Of a DNA stretch of 64,000 nt, positions 50,301 to 62,402 are shown in pieces (position 1 is the stretch's first letter; every line of letters starts with the position of its first letter). Location: NCBI GenBank assembly GCA_963921825.1, contig OY997589.1, forward strand, positions 81,948,523 to 82,012,522, in the 5' to 3' direction. The notes below the pieces were generated by a model. It did not search any database, was not told the DNA's origin, and saw only the letters and a list, made by a program, of their open reading frames with translations. This stretch comes from Erodium maritimum. Lineage: Eukaryota; Streptophyta; Magnoliopsida; Geraniales; Geraniaceae. The position numbers were made by a program, and so were the translations under genes.

Positions 50301-51515
50301 TAAACCATTACTATACAGGGATCGATCATCATTCTATCATACGTACATTTTTATATTTGTTCTTTATTTCTATGAATGAGTTTAAGTTGAAATAGTAAAA
50401 TTAAATTATTTTATAACCAAAACTAAGTCAAATGTGCATCTTATCATCCAACAAAGTGTCCTAAAAGTTCATAATATTGAATAAAATCATCTCCAAATAA
50501 AGCAAGTAATTGGCAACATTTTTCATATATTCTATACCAATGCATGGCTACAAAAAATGTCGGCTGTAACATATTGTTGCCTTTGGGACGTGGCTTAATA
50601 TTAATGCATGTTAATTAAGTGCACAAAAAGTCAAATAGTTAATAAGAAAAGTGTAATTAAATTAGAAGGTGACACGTCCCTAGCTACCCACATTATTGAA
50701 GTATTTAAATTAAGACATGAATCACATGATGATCTCGTTGACATTTTCCTTAAATATGCACCACTTAAGGTTGTGGGATTTATGCCTTAATTTGGACTAA
50801 TCATGGTAAAAAGATTGTGATTAAAAGGCAAATTAATTATTTTGATTAAAGTATGATCATCAAAGAACAAACACGTTCCAGAATTATCATGGAAGCGTTG
50901 ACTTGGTAGGTCTCGTTATCAAGAATAAGATACCTGTTTATTGTTATATATATAGGAGAGATAAATGTGATTGGCAGGTGGGAAAATGAGAGAAAATTAT
51001 AGAGTTAACATATCTGGTCAGGGTGTTTCTGTTGCTGGCTTGACCAAGTGTAGAGTTTTAGTGTATCTGTGTATGCCTTGGACCACATGTTCGAGTACAA
51101 TTTTGTTGTTTTTAATTTTGTTTGGTGCATGTCACTGAAGATTAATTAAATGCTGATTGGTACTATATTAGATCTTCATTTCAGGAGTTGGACCACACCC
51201 TTTTGTCTTCGAAGAATATTAATGAAACTAATCTATTTTTATATTGACAACGGATTGAGGTATGATTTGAATCAAGATTATGAGATCAAATATCTACAAA
51301 AATTAACATTAATTGAATAAATATATAAATTTATTACGTTTATTCATGAAGTATTATTTTACGTTGATTGATAGAAAATAACTTATGATGTATTATTATT
51401 GTGAAAACGAATTGGAGAAGCGTAGTCACTATTTTGTGTTAGTAGGTGTTTGTGTCGTCTTGGTGCTAGGGGGACGCATGATGCGTTGTCGAAATAACAT
51501 GACAAAGTATATTTG
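50301..51515. other. Gene-free AT-rich spacer
   Basis: AT-rich sequence beginning with the right copia flank TAAAC. The 60-codon frame at 50608-50790 has no supporting feature. Confidence 0.45.
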
Positions 51516-51533
51516 AAAGATGGAAAAAAAAAT

Positions 51534-52851
51534 CAGGGACGTAGAGAGCCAAGGTATGCGTGAGTGGCGGCTAGGGCTTAGGCCACCACTGCACAATGCT
51601 TCATGGGTGATTATGCTGTTGATCATGAATGTTCCGGAGGGATTAATGGTTACAATAATAGCAAGTGCTCTCTTCTTCACGTTGATCCTATATATCTGCG
51701 GTTACAAATATGGTTTGGTGTGCGGGGTCATACCAGGGATTGGTATAATGTACGACGATCGGACACGTACAGGATTGCTAATGGCGCACGGAGGCGCGGT
51801 AGTGGTGGTGCACGGCGGCGACGAGGGACGAGGTGAGGATCCGTTAGTGAAGCTTGTCATGGCGGTTCCGATCTCGGCACAGGTTGGTCTCGTGGTGGGG
51901 TTATAAACATCCCAAACGAGGGTTACAGGGCCGATAATGGAGGAACATGACAGCGGCGGGGGTCGATGCGAGGTTCCTCCGGCGAGGCTTGTCAAGGCAT
52001 TTCGGGCTCGGCGCGTGTTGGGAGGAGGAGGAGGTGATCGGGTGGTCTGTCATCGATGGTGACGGGTTTTATAGAACATCAAGACGTCGTTGGTCGCGGC
52101 TACATAAGGATGATCTCAGGCGGGCAAGGCAACAACGATAACAGTGGCGAGGGGCAGAATGGAGGAGGCTGGAGTAGTCAATCGGTACTTCGATCCACAA
52201 CTGTTGCTCGCTTTACTGAACAGTGGACATGTACCGGAGGGGCCTTGTTCTCAGTTGGCGGCAGATTGTACCTATCTGCTGTAAGTGTTCGGATGATTTC
52301 AGCGGCGGTAGAAAGAGAAGGGGAACTAGAGGAATCAGAGGGGTCGACGGCATCAGATGGGGCGTCGCACATAGCAGCGGCGGGGGGCCACAAGCACCCC
52401 CGCCTCCAGGAATGAGTCTTTGGAGACCCAGGGAGGGTTGGTCGACTGCACCACCTCCCTGGCAGAATGGTGGCAACAGTTCTGCCAACAGTCGAAAGGA
52501 TTCTCCCCTGCCAGTTCAGGGTCAGCACTCCCGCGTTTAGGAGCCCTACAAGTATCAATCAAGGGAGGACGACACACACTGACTTCCCAGGGGAGATATC
52601 GGTCCACCACTACAAACTTTCCACTTGGTCTGCTCGATCAGTGTCTTTTGGTTGGCGCATGCTGTATCGGTGTCTTCGGATGCTACTGCAGTCCCCCCCC
52701 CCCCCCCCTCGACCGCCCCTATGCCCAAGAGCAACATTTACTTTTCAGTCCTTGTTTTCCAATATTATTCTAGTTTCTTGGTTTGTATGGTGAAAGCAGT
52801 TTTGCGATCACCTGAATGCTTTAATTAATAATATTTCCATTCCTTCTAAAA
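51534..52851 (+). mobile_element. Half-LINE derivative, 1.3 kb, plus orientation
   Basis: A 1,318-bp element is flanked by AAAGATGGAAAAAAAAAT (51516-51533) and AAAGATGGAAGAAAAAAT (52852-52869), 17 of 18 matching. It ends CCATTCCTTCTAAAA. Its 3' half is homologous to elements B and 56668-59184 (ORF1 C-terminus ending KHPRLQE at 52415, CAAGGGAGGACGACACACA, CTGTATCGGTGTCTTCGG). A 16-base C run is at 52693-52708. DUF4283 and the knuckle are missing. The 128-codon frame at 51520-51906 overlaps the left duplication and is not a gene. Confidence 0.78.
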
Positions 52852-52879
52852 AAAGATGGAAGAAAAAATATTCTCTCTA

Positions 52880-53900
52880 ATGATATCGGAGTTCGAACCA
52901 CCCAACATCCCTCCAACTTAACTTTCAGCATCTACGACTTGAACCGTTTTAGAGAGACTCTGCTTCTTTCAAGAAACCCTAACCCCCTATTTTTATAGCC
53001 ACCGCCTACTTTTCATTCCTCCGTCGGCGATCTCCATGGAGATTGTTGGCGGAGGCTTGTTTCCATTCCCTCCTTCCACATTTACCCTCTTTTGGTCGAC
53101 TTTTCCCCACTTCGATTGGTTTCAGACTTTTCGACCTTGCCTGAATTTTGGTGGGTTCTGTCTCTCCACCGGTTATTCTCCTCCGTGGATCGTTGGTTTC
53201 TCGTTGTTGGCCGTCAACGAGGGTTCTTCTCAAGACTAGATTTGGATATGGTGGTCGTCTGTCGCTGCTCTCGGTGAGCATCTCCTCCATCGTTGCTCCC
53301 CTGGTCAGATCTGTCGACCAATTAGCCGGTTCGATTCCTCACCCGCTCCGCCACTAGGGCTCCCATCCTCTCTGCTCGAGTCTCCTCCCAAGTCAGATAT
53401 GGTGTCTCTTCGCTTCCCATCCATCTAGGTACCTCTTTGTTCTCCTTTTTCGATCTCGCATGCGGTGGTGTTGCATGTGACTCGAGGCCCGTTAGTTAGT
53501 GTTGGGCGCAGCAAGTTTGTTTTGGCCGTTGTGCCTTAATCTTGGTTACAAGAGGTACTGGGTATAAGGGATAGTGTTTTGGGGCCGGATCTGGTGACCC
53601 TTCATCGTCCTATAACATCTTCAAATCGTATTGGTATTAATAGGCTTGTTATTTGAGGTTTGGGACCTTGGTCTGCTTCTTGTTGTTCATATTGGTTGTT
53701 ATTTTGGGTTTACATACTTGTTCATTCCTTGTAGGATTGTGAAAATTGTTTACTTCTTTATTTGATAAATCTAAGTATTGATCTTTGTATTCTCATTCAC
53801 TGGATTGTTGTTTTTGTTTTGAGACTCCCATTTTAGGGTGCTCGTGTTTATAAGAAAGGATTATTCCTCTTTTTCTTGACCTTACTTTAAAGTCTTGAGA
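52880..53900 (+). mobile_element. Probable noncoding retroposon, plus orientation
   Basis: Begins with pyrimidine-rich and GC-rich sequence (CCGTCGGCGATCTCCATGG), then becomes T/G-rich with TTGGTTGTTATTTTGGGTTT, and ends near TTTATAAGAAAGG. Layout is like the retroposons at 23948 and 54099. A clear target duplication was not found. No protein domain is encoded. Confidence 0.45.
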
Positions 53901-54085
53901 TATTACTGATATATTAACTTTTCAGAAAAATATTGTTTTTAGAGTTCGATACATCATGTCAACACCTTGATTTTCCTTCTAAACAAATTTACTTGATAGA
54001 AAAAACTATGTTCAATACCTTATATGTTATAATATTGTAGTGAACACTAAACAACACTAGCCTCAACTTAAAACTAGAAACACTT
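53901..54085. other. Short AT-rich spacer
   Basis: AT-rich sequence leading to the target duplication of the next retroposon. Nothing recognised. Confidence 0.4.
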
Positions 54086-54098
54086 AACAATGTAATCC

Positions 54099-55554
54099 CA
54101 AACATGTTTTGGAAGAGTTATAGAAAGATACTTCTCTCTCTACAAGCTCCGACTTCTCTCTTCCGAAATCCTTTCTTTCCCGTCGCTCCGCCGCTAGCGG
54201 CTGTGGCCTCGTGGCTTTGGCCACAGAGGTCACGGACGCTCCTCTCTTCCCCTCTCTCCCAAACTTCACTCGCTCCCTGTTTCGCCTTCCTTTCTATCCG
54301 CTCTTCGTTTCTCTTCGTTTCGGCCTCATCGATGGTAAATCGCACCAGACCTAGATGTGGGAGGCATTTCTACACCGTCCTTTGGGTGGATTGTCCTAGA
54401 TTCGTGTCTGATTTAGCCACCGTAGATTTTTGTCCCTTTCTCCTCGACTTCCTTTGTCTCTGGCTCAAACTCGACGTTCTTTAAGGCAACCATCAGATCT
54501 GACCTCCGTTGTAGCAGATCGAAGCCCTTTGGGGCTCCTCCCGTAGATCTGGGCTTCCAATGCCAGATTTACGACCGTTGGCTGTGCTCTGCCGCCCTAT
54601 TCTGTCGCAGCCTTCTCCCTCCCTGGTGGCGCTGCAGTCTTTCCCGACCTGTTCGAGCTTCCCAAGGTCAGATCCCTAGCTCTCCTTTCTCGGCTTCGGT
54701 AAGGAAGAAATTCTGGTGCTCTTGTGGCGTTTTTGGTGTTGGCTGGAGTGTCAAGAGGACTTGCCGAAGTTTGAAGTCATCTGTTGCTGCTGCTGAGTGT
54801 GTGTCGCTGTCATCCTTCACCTGCACCAAGTCAGAGTGGCCAGAGACAAGGGTGTCTCGGCTCAGGGACTCTCCAGCGAAAGTTGGGATGCTTGAGGCTG
54901 TGAGGTAGCGTTTCGATTTGTTGCTAGGCGGGGCTATGGGTTTCGGGTGAGGGTGTTGCTTCTCGTCCTTACTCTGTTTAGTTTCGGTCTCTACTCTCTC
55001 CCCTTCTTCTCTGATTATATTAAGGATTTTCTGGTGTTTCCGGCAACTGTGGTGGACCGGCCTCGTCGGAATGCGGTGTTTGTCGCCGGCGAGGACATAG
55101 GGCATCTGCCTTCAGATTATTCTTTTTATGATTTTGATTTAGGGGATTACGATCTTGGCCGTGAGCGGTGCTGGCCGCCGGCAACAACTGTTAACATTAT
55201 TCTAGTGTTGATGGTTACACAGATTGGAGTAGTTGTAAACCCGGAATGGAATTAGGGTAAGGGGATTAGGGTTGTTAGAGTATTAGGTGTGTATGTTCTT
55301 AATGGTTGGAAAATCTGGTCATTAGGACTGTTCTCAAATTCGTGCTTCATGTTAGTTAAATTCGGTACTTAAACCCTTAAATTGTTTTCCTTCATATGTT
55401 GTTGGCTGGTTACCTTTTATTTCATCCTTGTTCTTGGTTGTTCCCTATAATGAAGGCTGCGTTCTTCTAGGGTTTTTGAAATCTGTAGTCAGACTAGTGT
55501 AACTCCTCTTTCGCCTCGTGAGAGGTTTAAATTTAAATTTGCTTTGCCTATAAA
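54099..55554 (+). mobile_element. Noncoding retroposon, 1.46 kb, with perfect target duplication
   Basis: A 1,456-bp insertion is flanked by a perfect 13-bp AACAATGTAATCC (54086-54098 and 55555-55567) and ends GCTTTGCCTATAAAA. The 5' part contains TACTTCTCTCTCTACAAGC, like the ACTTCTCTCTCTAAAAACC near the start of the GolS-intron element. The body is GC-rich, then T/G-rich, with only short frames that show no domain. Confidence 0.8.
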
Positions 55555-55567
55555 AACAATGTAATCC

Positions 55568-56653
55568 TATTATGCTAATGAAACCTTACTTTGTAAGGTT
55601 ATTTGTTTAGTATCAATATAACACATACAATTTCTAACAAACGCATAAAACTGAAAGAAAACCAATGATATATAAAGTTAAAAACTTCTAACAAAAACAT
55701 GAAACCGAATGTAAACCAATAACATTTGTAAAATAAAAAAACGGGAAAAGAAAACTCATATCACATACTATAAGGATGTCATTTGTTACGGTAGCATACA
55801 TGGAAGAAAGTGTATATACATATACGTGGCTTGTAGCGTACGAAACCTCCATATCTTCGTCATCTTCTCATTGGTGAAGCATCTTACTCTTCCTCATTAA
55901 CATGGTGCACATAAAAACCAAAACCCTACATACATATTATATATACACACAAACATCCTAGTCCCGACCCATCAACTATTACAACGACGTCGTACGGTGA
56001 CAATAAGGTGGTCGGTTCTCGAGTTTTGCGCGTCAACTCAAACTCACACGACACAGGTACGTAACAATTCGGAGCTCAATGCTTGTTTCGGGGTCGTTTC
56101 GTGCTTTGTGTTTTTGCTTTACGATTTTAAGTGCGCGTCGACATAGCTTTTCGCGAGTCTCGTCTCTCCGTCCGGACTCTTAAAGCAAAATCTTCCCGTA
56201 CATCGCTCGATCGGTATTGGGGCGATCTCGACCGTTGGGTTGGTGTGAGGGAGAGTGATCCGACGGTTGTGTGAGGTTAGGATTTGTCATGGTTTCTTTA
56301 TGGTGAAATGATATGATATGACCAACCAATCCGTAATCACGATGTGTCATCACATCCATCAATCAACTCTACAAAACAGTGACTATTGCGTATTGTGTAA
56401 CACGACGGGGTGAGTGTGAGAGGTTGAGGGACGTGTACGTGTGGCTGTATACGTGAGGCTTACTAGTTTAGCTACTTAGGCGTGTCAATTTGATAAAGAA
56501 CCTCACTTTTCGCTACACGCTTACATCAGTTATTATTCACCATTGAGTTAAATTTCTTTGAATAGAAAAGAAATGATGTTTCAATTGTCGATCAGACCCT
56601 ATTTAAAATAACCATAATTTATTATATAAACATATCCTAATGCATTACCAGTG
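55568..56653. other. Gene-free spacer
   Basis: AT-rich with a moderately GC stretch near 55970-56230. No gene, RNA or element end recognised. Confidence 0.45.
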
Positions 56654-56667
56654 ATAGATAGTTTGAC

Positions 56668-59184
56668 CAGAGGCAGTAAGTAAGAAAAGAAAAATGTTTG
56701 TCCTCGCTCTCTCTGTTCTTTATTACGGCTAAGGTTTGTAGAGATCTACGCTTGCTTCATCTGTAGACGGCGACAACAACAATAATGACAACAATTTTTC
56801 CTCATCTCTCTTACAGACGGAGACAGCGAGTAGAGATCTGGTCATCTTATTGTTCGGGTCAATAGGTGACTCTCCTTTCTCGGCACCGTGGGTGAAAATC
56901 AAGATGACATTCTCAGCACAAGGTGACGTGGCACCGGTGATCGTGTCGGGATCGAGAGCACAACGTGGAGGAGCGTCAGACTTGGCTAGAGGGATGGTGC
57001 GAGGAGTACAAACACGCGGTCCTCGGTCCCGACGATTGGCAAAGATTTCGGTAGAGGAGGAGCCTCGGCCAGAAATAGGAGAGATCTAAGTGGGAGAAAT
57101 GGAGACGATCCACTTCGCGGCCGGAAAACTTTTTCATGCGTTCTGGATGATGTAGAACTCGGTAGGATCGAGAGATGTCGACGGAAGGACGGAGGAGGTG
57201 GTCGGTAGAACCTCACCGGTGAATATTCCGGTGGAACCGGTACGAGGAAGGTGGCGGCGTGGCAGGCGAGAGAAACGAGAGCTACATCGAGTCCCTCGTA
57301 TAGGTTGCGTGATCTGGGTCGGCCCAATCCTTCTCGGGCCTAGGCCAGGACGTCACAAGGCCAACCGAGCCCGTGCTGGGTCTCGGGTCAGGGTGGCGCC
57401 AAACAGACCTGGGTATGGATCGGGTCAGATGGGGCAAGTCGGTTCGAGTTGGTAAACAGATTTCGAGCCGTCAACATGTCGAGGACTTGGGTCAGAGTTT
57501 GGGGGGTCTCAGTATTCGGGAAATATTCATTCCACCCACGAATTTATGTGAACGGTCTGAACTTCGTGTTTGCAATGGTTGCTCGGGTGCTCTCCTCCCA
57601 GACTTTCTATTGGCAGTCTTTGGTGGAATGGATAACGGATTTGTGGCAGACTCTTGACATCGTGGCTCGAATGTTGGAGTATGGAGTGCTTGGATTCTTT
57701 TTCTAGTCAGCACGAGAAAGGGAAGGAGTTTTACTTGGAGAACCGTGGGCCTTCAAGAGATTCCCGGTCATCTTGACAAAGTTGAGGCCCCACATGAGGC
57801 CACGGGACATACTTTTTATATACTTCTCAGTGTGGGCCCAGGTCTCGAACATTTCGGTCGAAGGTTGGAACAGAGGAGCCGCATTTCGGCTGGGGAACTT
57901 ACTGGGAGTCTACCAGGAGGTGGATAGTGATGCAGACAGGGTGTGTTGGGGGACTACATGAGGATCAGAATCAGGGTGGACATCAGACTTCCTCTGTAGA
58001 ACCAGATGTGGTTTAGACTCGTGGAGTCATAGGTACGAACACTGCTCCACATTTCCTACGAGCGTTTATCAGATAATTACTTTGGATGCAGTTGCGTGGG
58101 ACACCTGATGTTGATATGTCTCGCGGGAACAAGGGAGAGTAGACCCATCTTCGATCCCCTGCAGACCCGAGACCTGCTGGTTCCCGCAGCCACCAGAGTA
58201 GGGCGATTCCGGGGACCAATTGGTCTGTTTTAGGAGGATCGTCGGGGTGCCCGAACCCAACCTTTAATCATCCTAGAAACCATTTTGGGGACCAGAAAGG
58301 CAAGGGGAAGGCTTGGGCTATGGAGGATCTCACCCCCCCTCCCCCCCCCCCCCCCCCCCCCCCCTCGTGTCACCTTCTTTCCCGTCAGACACAACAGTCT
58401 AAGTCAAGACTTAGACAACATGCTACCTTCTTTTCCGTCAGGGGAAGAAACCCTTTTTCCTGAGGGGGACCGTTCTCACGGGGAAAGGATCAGCAAGGGT
58501 CCAAGTCGGATTCCCTCGAACTCCTTTCCTGGGAGTAGGACTGAGGATCAGCGGACAGAGCACCTGGAAAGGGAAACAGTTTCATTACTGATAGGGAGGA
58601 AGCGTCCGGTGAATGACAGCAAGGACCAGTTTTCGGAAGGATCCTCACGGGATGAAGGAGTCCAGAAGACAGCGGCGGGGGGCATTAAGCACCCTCACCT
58701 CCATAAATGAGGAGGTCGGGATCCACTGGGGGTTGGCCAGATTTACCGCCCTAGTGGATGTGAGGTGGCAGGGGTTCCACCAAAGCATGGAACAATACTC
58801 TCCTACCATCGCGGAGGTCATAATCTCGCGTTCTGGAGGCCCTACTATATCATTCAAGGGAGGACATCACACATTGATTTCTAGGGTGAGTTTTTAGTCC
58901 ATCACAGCAACTCTTCGACAATGGGTCGACTCTGCCCTAACTCTCAATTTGGCTCTGCTGTATCGGTGTCTTTGGACGCTACCACAACGTTAGTTGTTGA
59001 ACGCTCGTATACTGCATGTCGGTCTCTTGATCATTTATTTAATTTCCATTGTTGCCCCATGATGTTATAGTGTTTGCTTGCTTATTTATTTTATGTGGCA
59101 CCTTATTACATTATCCACTTTGGGTTAAATACCGCTGTCTATTTTTCTGTTTAATCATATCAACTCGTATCTCCTTTAAACAAA
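56668..59184 (+). mobile_element. Half-LINE element, 2.5 kb, plus orientation
   Basis: A 2,517-bp element is flanked by ATAGATAGTTTGAC at 56654-56667 and 59185-59198. It has a 5' leader with GACAACAACAATAATGACAAC, an ORF1-like body, the conserved 3' region (GGGAGGACATCACACATTG, CTGTATCGGTGTCTTTGG) and a short A-rich end (CCTTTAAACAAA). A C-rich run lies at 58333-58364. It lacks endonuclease and reverse transcriptase. Size and internal order match element B at 35882-38389. Confidence 0.8.
57440..58710 (+). pseudogene. Half-LINE ORF1 remnant (DUF4283-like), frameshifted
   Basis: Frame pieces in succession correspond to the better-preserved ORF1 of element B. A FVFAMVARVLSSQTFYWQSL stretch lies near 57560-57620, FSVWAQVSNISVEGWNRGAA near 57825-57885 and a GVYQEVDSDAD stretch soon after. 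A C-terminal frame ends KHPHLHK at 58710, parallel to KHPRLQE in the 51534 element. Several frameshifts interrupt it, and the zinc knuckle is blurred (a YFGCSCVGH-like reading near 58080). Nonfunctional. Confidence 0.65.
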
Positions 59185-59198
59185 ATAGATAGTTTGAC

Positions 59199-60465
59199 AG
59201 ATAACTAATTTAAGAGTTATCAATCCAAATTTTTTTTTATATTTTTTGTCAACGTGTCGGTCACCTTCTTTGTTGATCTTCTTATCTAACTAATCTCTGT
59301 ACCTCGAAGAAATTACAAACATCTCAAAATTTCTTTTAAGAGTCATGCTCTGAATACATTGAATGATTCTACACACAATTGAACTACCAAATGACCCACT
59401 CGGATATATCAACCAAAACATATTATGACCTATTAGTCTAAAAATATCATCCATATAGATCATATCACACGAGCATTACAAAGGGTGAAACGCAAAAATC
59501 ACGTGTAGTTATGTGAAAGGAAACCTTAGACAATTGGAAATGGAATTAGAACAGTGTTTTAGTCGACAAAAGCACAAGGAAATAGGTATATGGAATTAAA
59601 GCCAATATGTATTAGTGCCATGAGAAGAGAAACATAGGGTCGTGACTATGACCTATAGCTAAAATATGGTTTCATACGGGTCCTCCATTAATGAATTTGC
59701 TTCTTAAGTTCACACTATATTCTTGTTACTTTTCTTGGAAGCTTTCCTTGTTCTTCTCATTTTGGAATATTTGTATTCCAACATTATTTCCTGTTTTCTA
59801 AATCATTATAATCGACCTAACATTATTGTAGTAATATCATAAGGAAGATTTGATAAAATATGTGTAGAAGTAGCGTTCTAAAACTCCCAATCAGGTCTCG
59901 CCTAAACGTCATTTTCTTGCTTGTCGATCCGATTGATCTCTTTTTAGCTTTCGATTAATCCCCAAAAAGTTCTAGCTGTCTAATTAGCACAAAGAGATTT
60001 TTAGATGGAATTAATAGGGATATTTGTGTCCTAAGATGTTTGAAGAACATAAATTTAAAAATATTAACATATAATTAAACCAAATGTCACACTTTTTAAT
60101 ATTGATATATAATAAGAATAACTGAAATTTATTTGTCGCTAAAATTTGTATAATTTTGCATGTACATCGAGAAATCATAATACACGAATAAGTATTATTG
60201 AACAAATGATTTTATTTTTTTAGAATTATGGACGTGAATTGTTGAAATGACATGATGTTTTTTTTTGTGTGTGTAAAAACTTATGGTATTTGAAATTAAT
60301 TAACGTTTTATTTATTATTTTTCAATGAAGTTTGTTTTCAATCATTCTTTTTTGTTTGATCAGCGAAAACATATGGAATTAACTTTTAAGGAAAAAGTTA
60401 CACAGCAAAGAATCTCAACCTAGCTACAGTTTGAGAAAAAAAGCCAGACAAAAAACAACAGAAAC
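59199..60465. other. Gene-free AT-rich spacer
   Basis: Strongly AT-rich. No gene, RNA or element ends recognised. Confidence 0.5.
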
Positions 60466-60468
60466 CGA

Positions 60469-60895
60469 GTGAGAATGGGTACGTAGACCCAGAGTGAAAG
60501 TGAATGGGTACTCAGACCCTGAGTGAATGGGTATGCAGACCCTGTGTGAATGGGTACGCAGACCCTGAGTGAATGGGTACGCAGACCCTGAGTGAAAGGG
60601 TACGCAGACCCTGAGTGAAAGTGAGTGGGTACGCAGACCCTGAGTGAGTGAGGATGGGTACGCCGACCCTGAGTGAAAGGGTACACAGACCCTGAGTGTA
60701 AGGGTGCGCAGACCCTGAGAGCAAATGAATGGGTACGCAGACCCAAGAGAGTGAATGGGTACGCAGACCCGAGAGTGAAGGGTACTCAGACCCTGAAGTG
60801 TGAATGGGTACGCAGACCCTGAAGTGTGAATGGGTACGCAGAGCCAGAAGTGTGAATGGGTACGCAGACCCAGGAGTGAAGGGTACGCAGACTCT
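60469..60895. repeat. Minisatellite, about 17 units with core GGGTACGCAGACCC
   Basis: About 17 head-to-tail units of 20-30 bp share the core GGGTACGCAGACCC, separated by variable GAGTGAAT, GAAGTGTGAAT or GAGTGAAAGTGAGT spacers. The core differs by single bases in several units. Frames through the array give repetitive peptide only because the DNA is repeated. Confidence 0.9.
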
Positions 60896-62357
60896 TTAAG
60901 AACAAGTTTTCAATGCAGTTTGATAATATTGTAAAATGGTCTAGCCAAACCCTACTCTCAAGCATTTTCATCTCTACAAATCCGTTGTATTGAACAGTAA
61001 CAAAAAACAATTGAGGTCTGAATTGTTTGTGGTCATAACATAAATTGCAAAGAACGAAAACCGTCAGCTTCTGGTCACACCTAACTTTAGGACGAGATCA
61101 TGGAAGAAGTCAAGAAACCCCCTGCTTGCTACGTGGGGAGACGTCCTACACCAGAAAAACAGGATTGGACGATTTTTCTCTCTTGTCTGAGGAGGATAGC
61201 CCGGAAGAGCATATCGCGAGGTTTGCAAAGTAGTCTTGTTAGTTGACAGGACTTTCGGCTACCTGGTGCTCTTCATCCAATAAGGTTTTCACCGCGGAAC
61301 CGAAAAACGTATGAGGCACCACATGTCTACCAGAGTAGAATACAGTCCGAGCATATGGATAGATCCGCTAACGTGTTACCTTGGTTATCCAAGGTTTTTA
61401 GTTCAAGGATAAGTATTTTGGATATGTCCAGAATTTTGTCTCGTCCTCCTTTTATATTTTCATAATAAAATGCCATGATTATTATGCTAAAAAAACAAAA
61501 ACCACTCAGCCGACACAAAATCCGAATTTTAATCGAGAAACTTTATCATAAACTTGATGTCACAACTATCTTCTCGCCAACTTCGATATCATCAACCCAA
61601 CATCCATATTCAAACCCATCAATTCCAGATCAAGTATTGTAATACTTATCGAAGAAACATGATCAAATAACCATGCATCCTCAACTCAACTCAATTCAAA
61701 CTTATAACAATAATTGCCAAATCGTTCTCAACGGTCAGATTTTAGTGCATACAATCAAAATCAACCGATCTTAATCCGTATGATGGGCTGCGAAGCATTT
61801 TCGCGAAGCTCCATAAAATAACATAAATGCTTAATTTTAGGTGTTTACCGATCCGAGTATCGTGTCGGCCACCGGTAAAAGGAACAGCCGATGTGTATTC
61901 TTACGTCATCCTCCGAATATATAATTATTTGTTTTACGGATAAATTCGTAGTGATTGAGATATTTAAATGATTAAATAAAACACAGAATAATTGTGAAAA
62001 TCGTACCTAAAACTCCACCAATGGGCACAGTGGAACGTATCTTCGCCATTACGGTAACAACATAATAAACATCGGATAATCCGTACCACATGTTTTTTTT
62101 GTTGCTATTTTAGTACGAAGATTTGCATGTTTTTCTTTTTTTGACCGTTGCGGGTTGATTATATAATTGTTAGCCCTAAATGAAGTGTTCTTTGTGTGAG
62201 TCTGTGGTTGGTCTGTGGATTGTGAGTCAAGGAACACAAGTAGTTGCTTTACAATATGGTATGGCCCTTAACCTTATAATGAAATTAATGCATTTATAAT
62301 AATAAGAAGAAGAAATTAAAGAGAAGATGGTAGATTGATTCAAATTTGATTATACGT
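60896..62357. other. Gene-free spacer
   Basis: AT-rich. A small palindromic GCGAAGCATTTTCGCGAAGC lies near 61790. No gene recognised. Confidence 0.45.
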
Positions 62358-62402
62358 CTTAGATTAACCGTTCTTGATTTGCAACTCTACGAAATAAAGA
62401 CA

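Noticed and set aside
50608..50790. 60-codon frame in spacer after the copia element.
   Set aside because: Short, AT-rich, no motif and no splice-compatible neighbours.
51520..51906. 128-codon plus-strand frame with a hydrophobic middle, looking like a small membrane protein.
   Set aside because: It overlaps the left target duplication and 5' part of the retroposon at 51534-52851. The hydrophobic run reflects base composition, and there is no homologous motif.
60420..60746. Minus-strand frame with repetitive peptide, possibly a repeat protein.
   Set aside because: The peptide repeats only because the DNA is a minisatellite. Unit length is not a multiple of three throughout and no start context is present.
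60469..60895. Regular repeats and spacers resembling a CRISPR array.
   Set aside because: Spacers are only about 6-16 bp and similar to each other, there are no cas genes, and the DNA is a plant nuclear genome.
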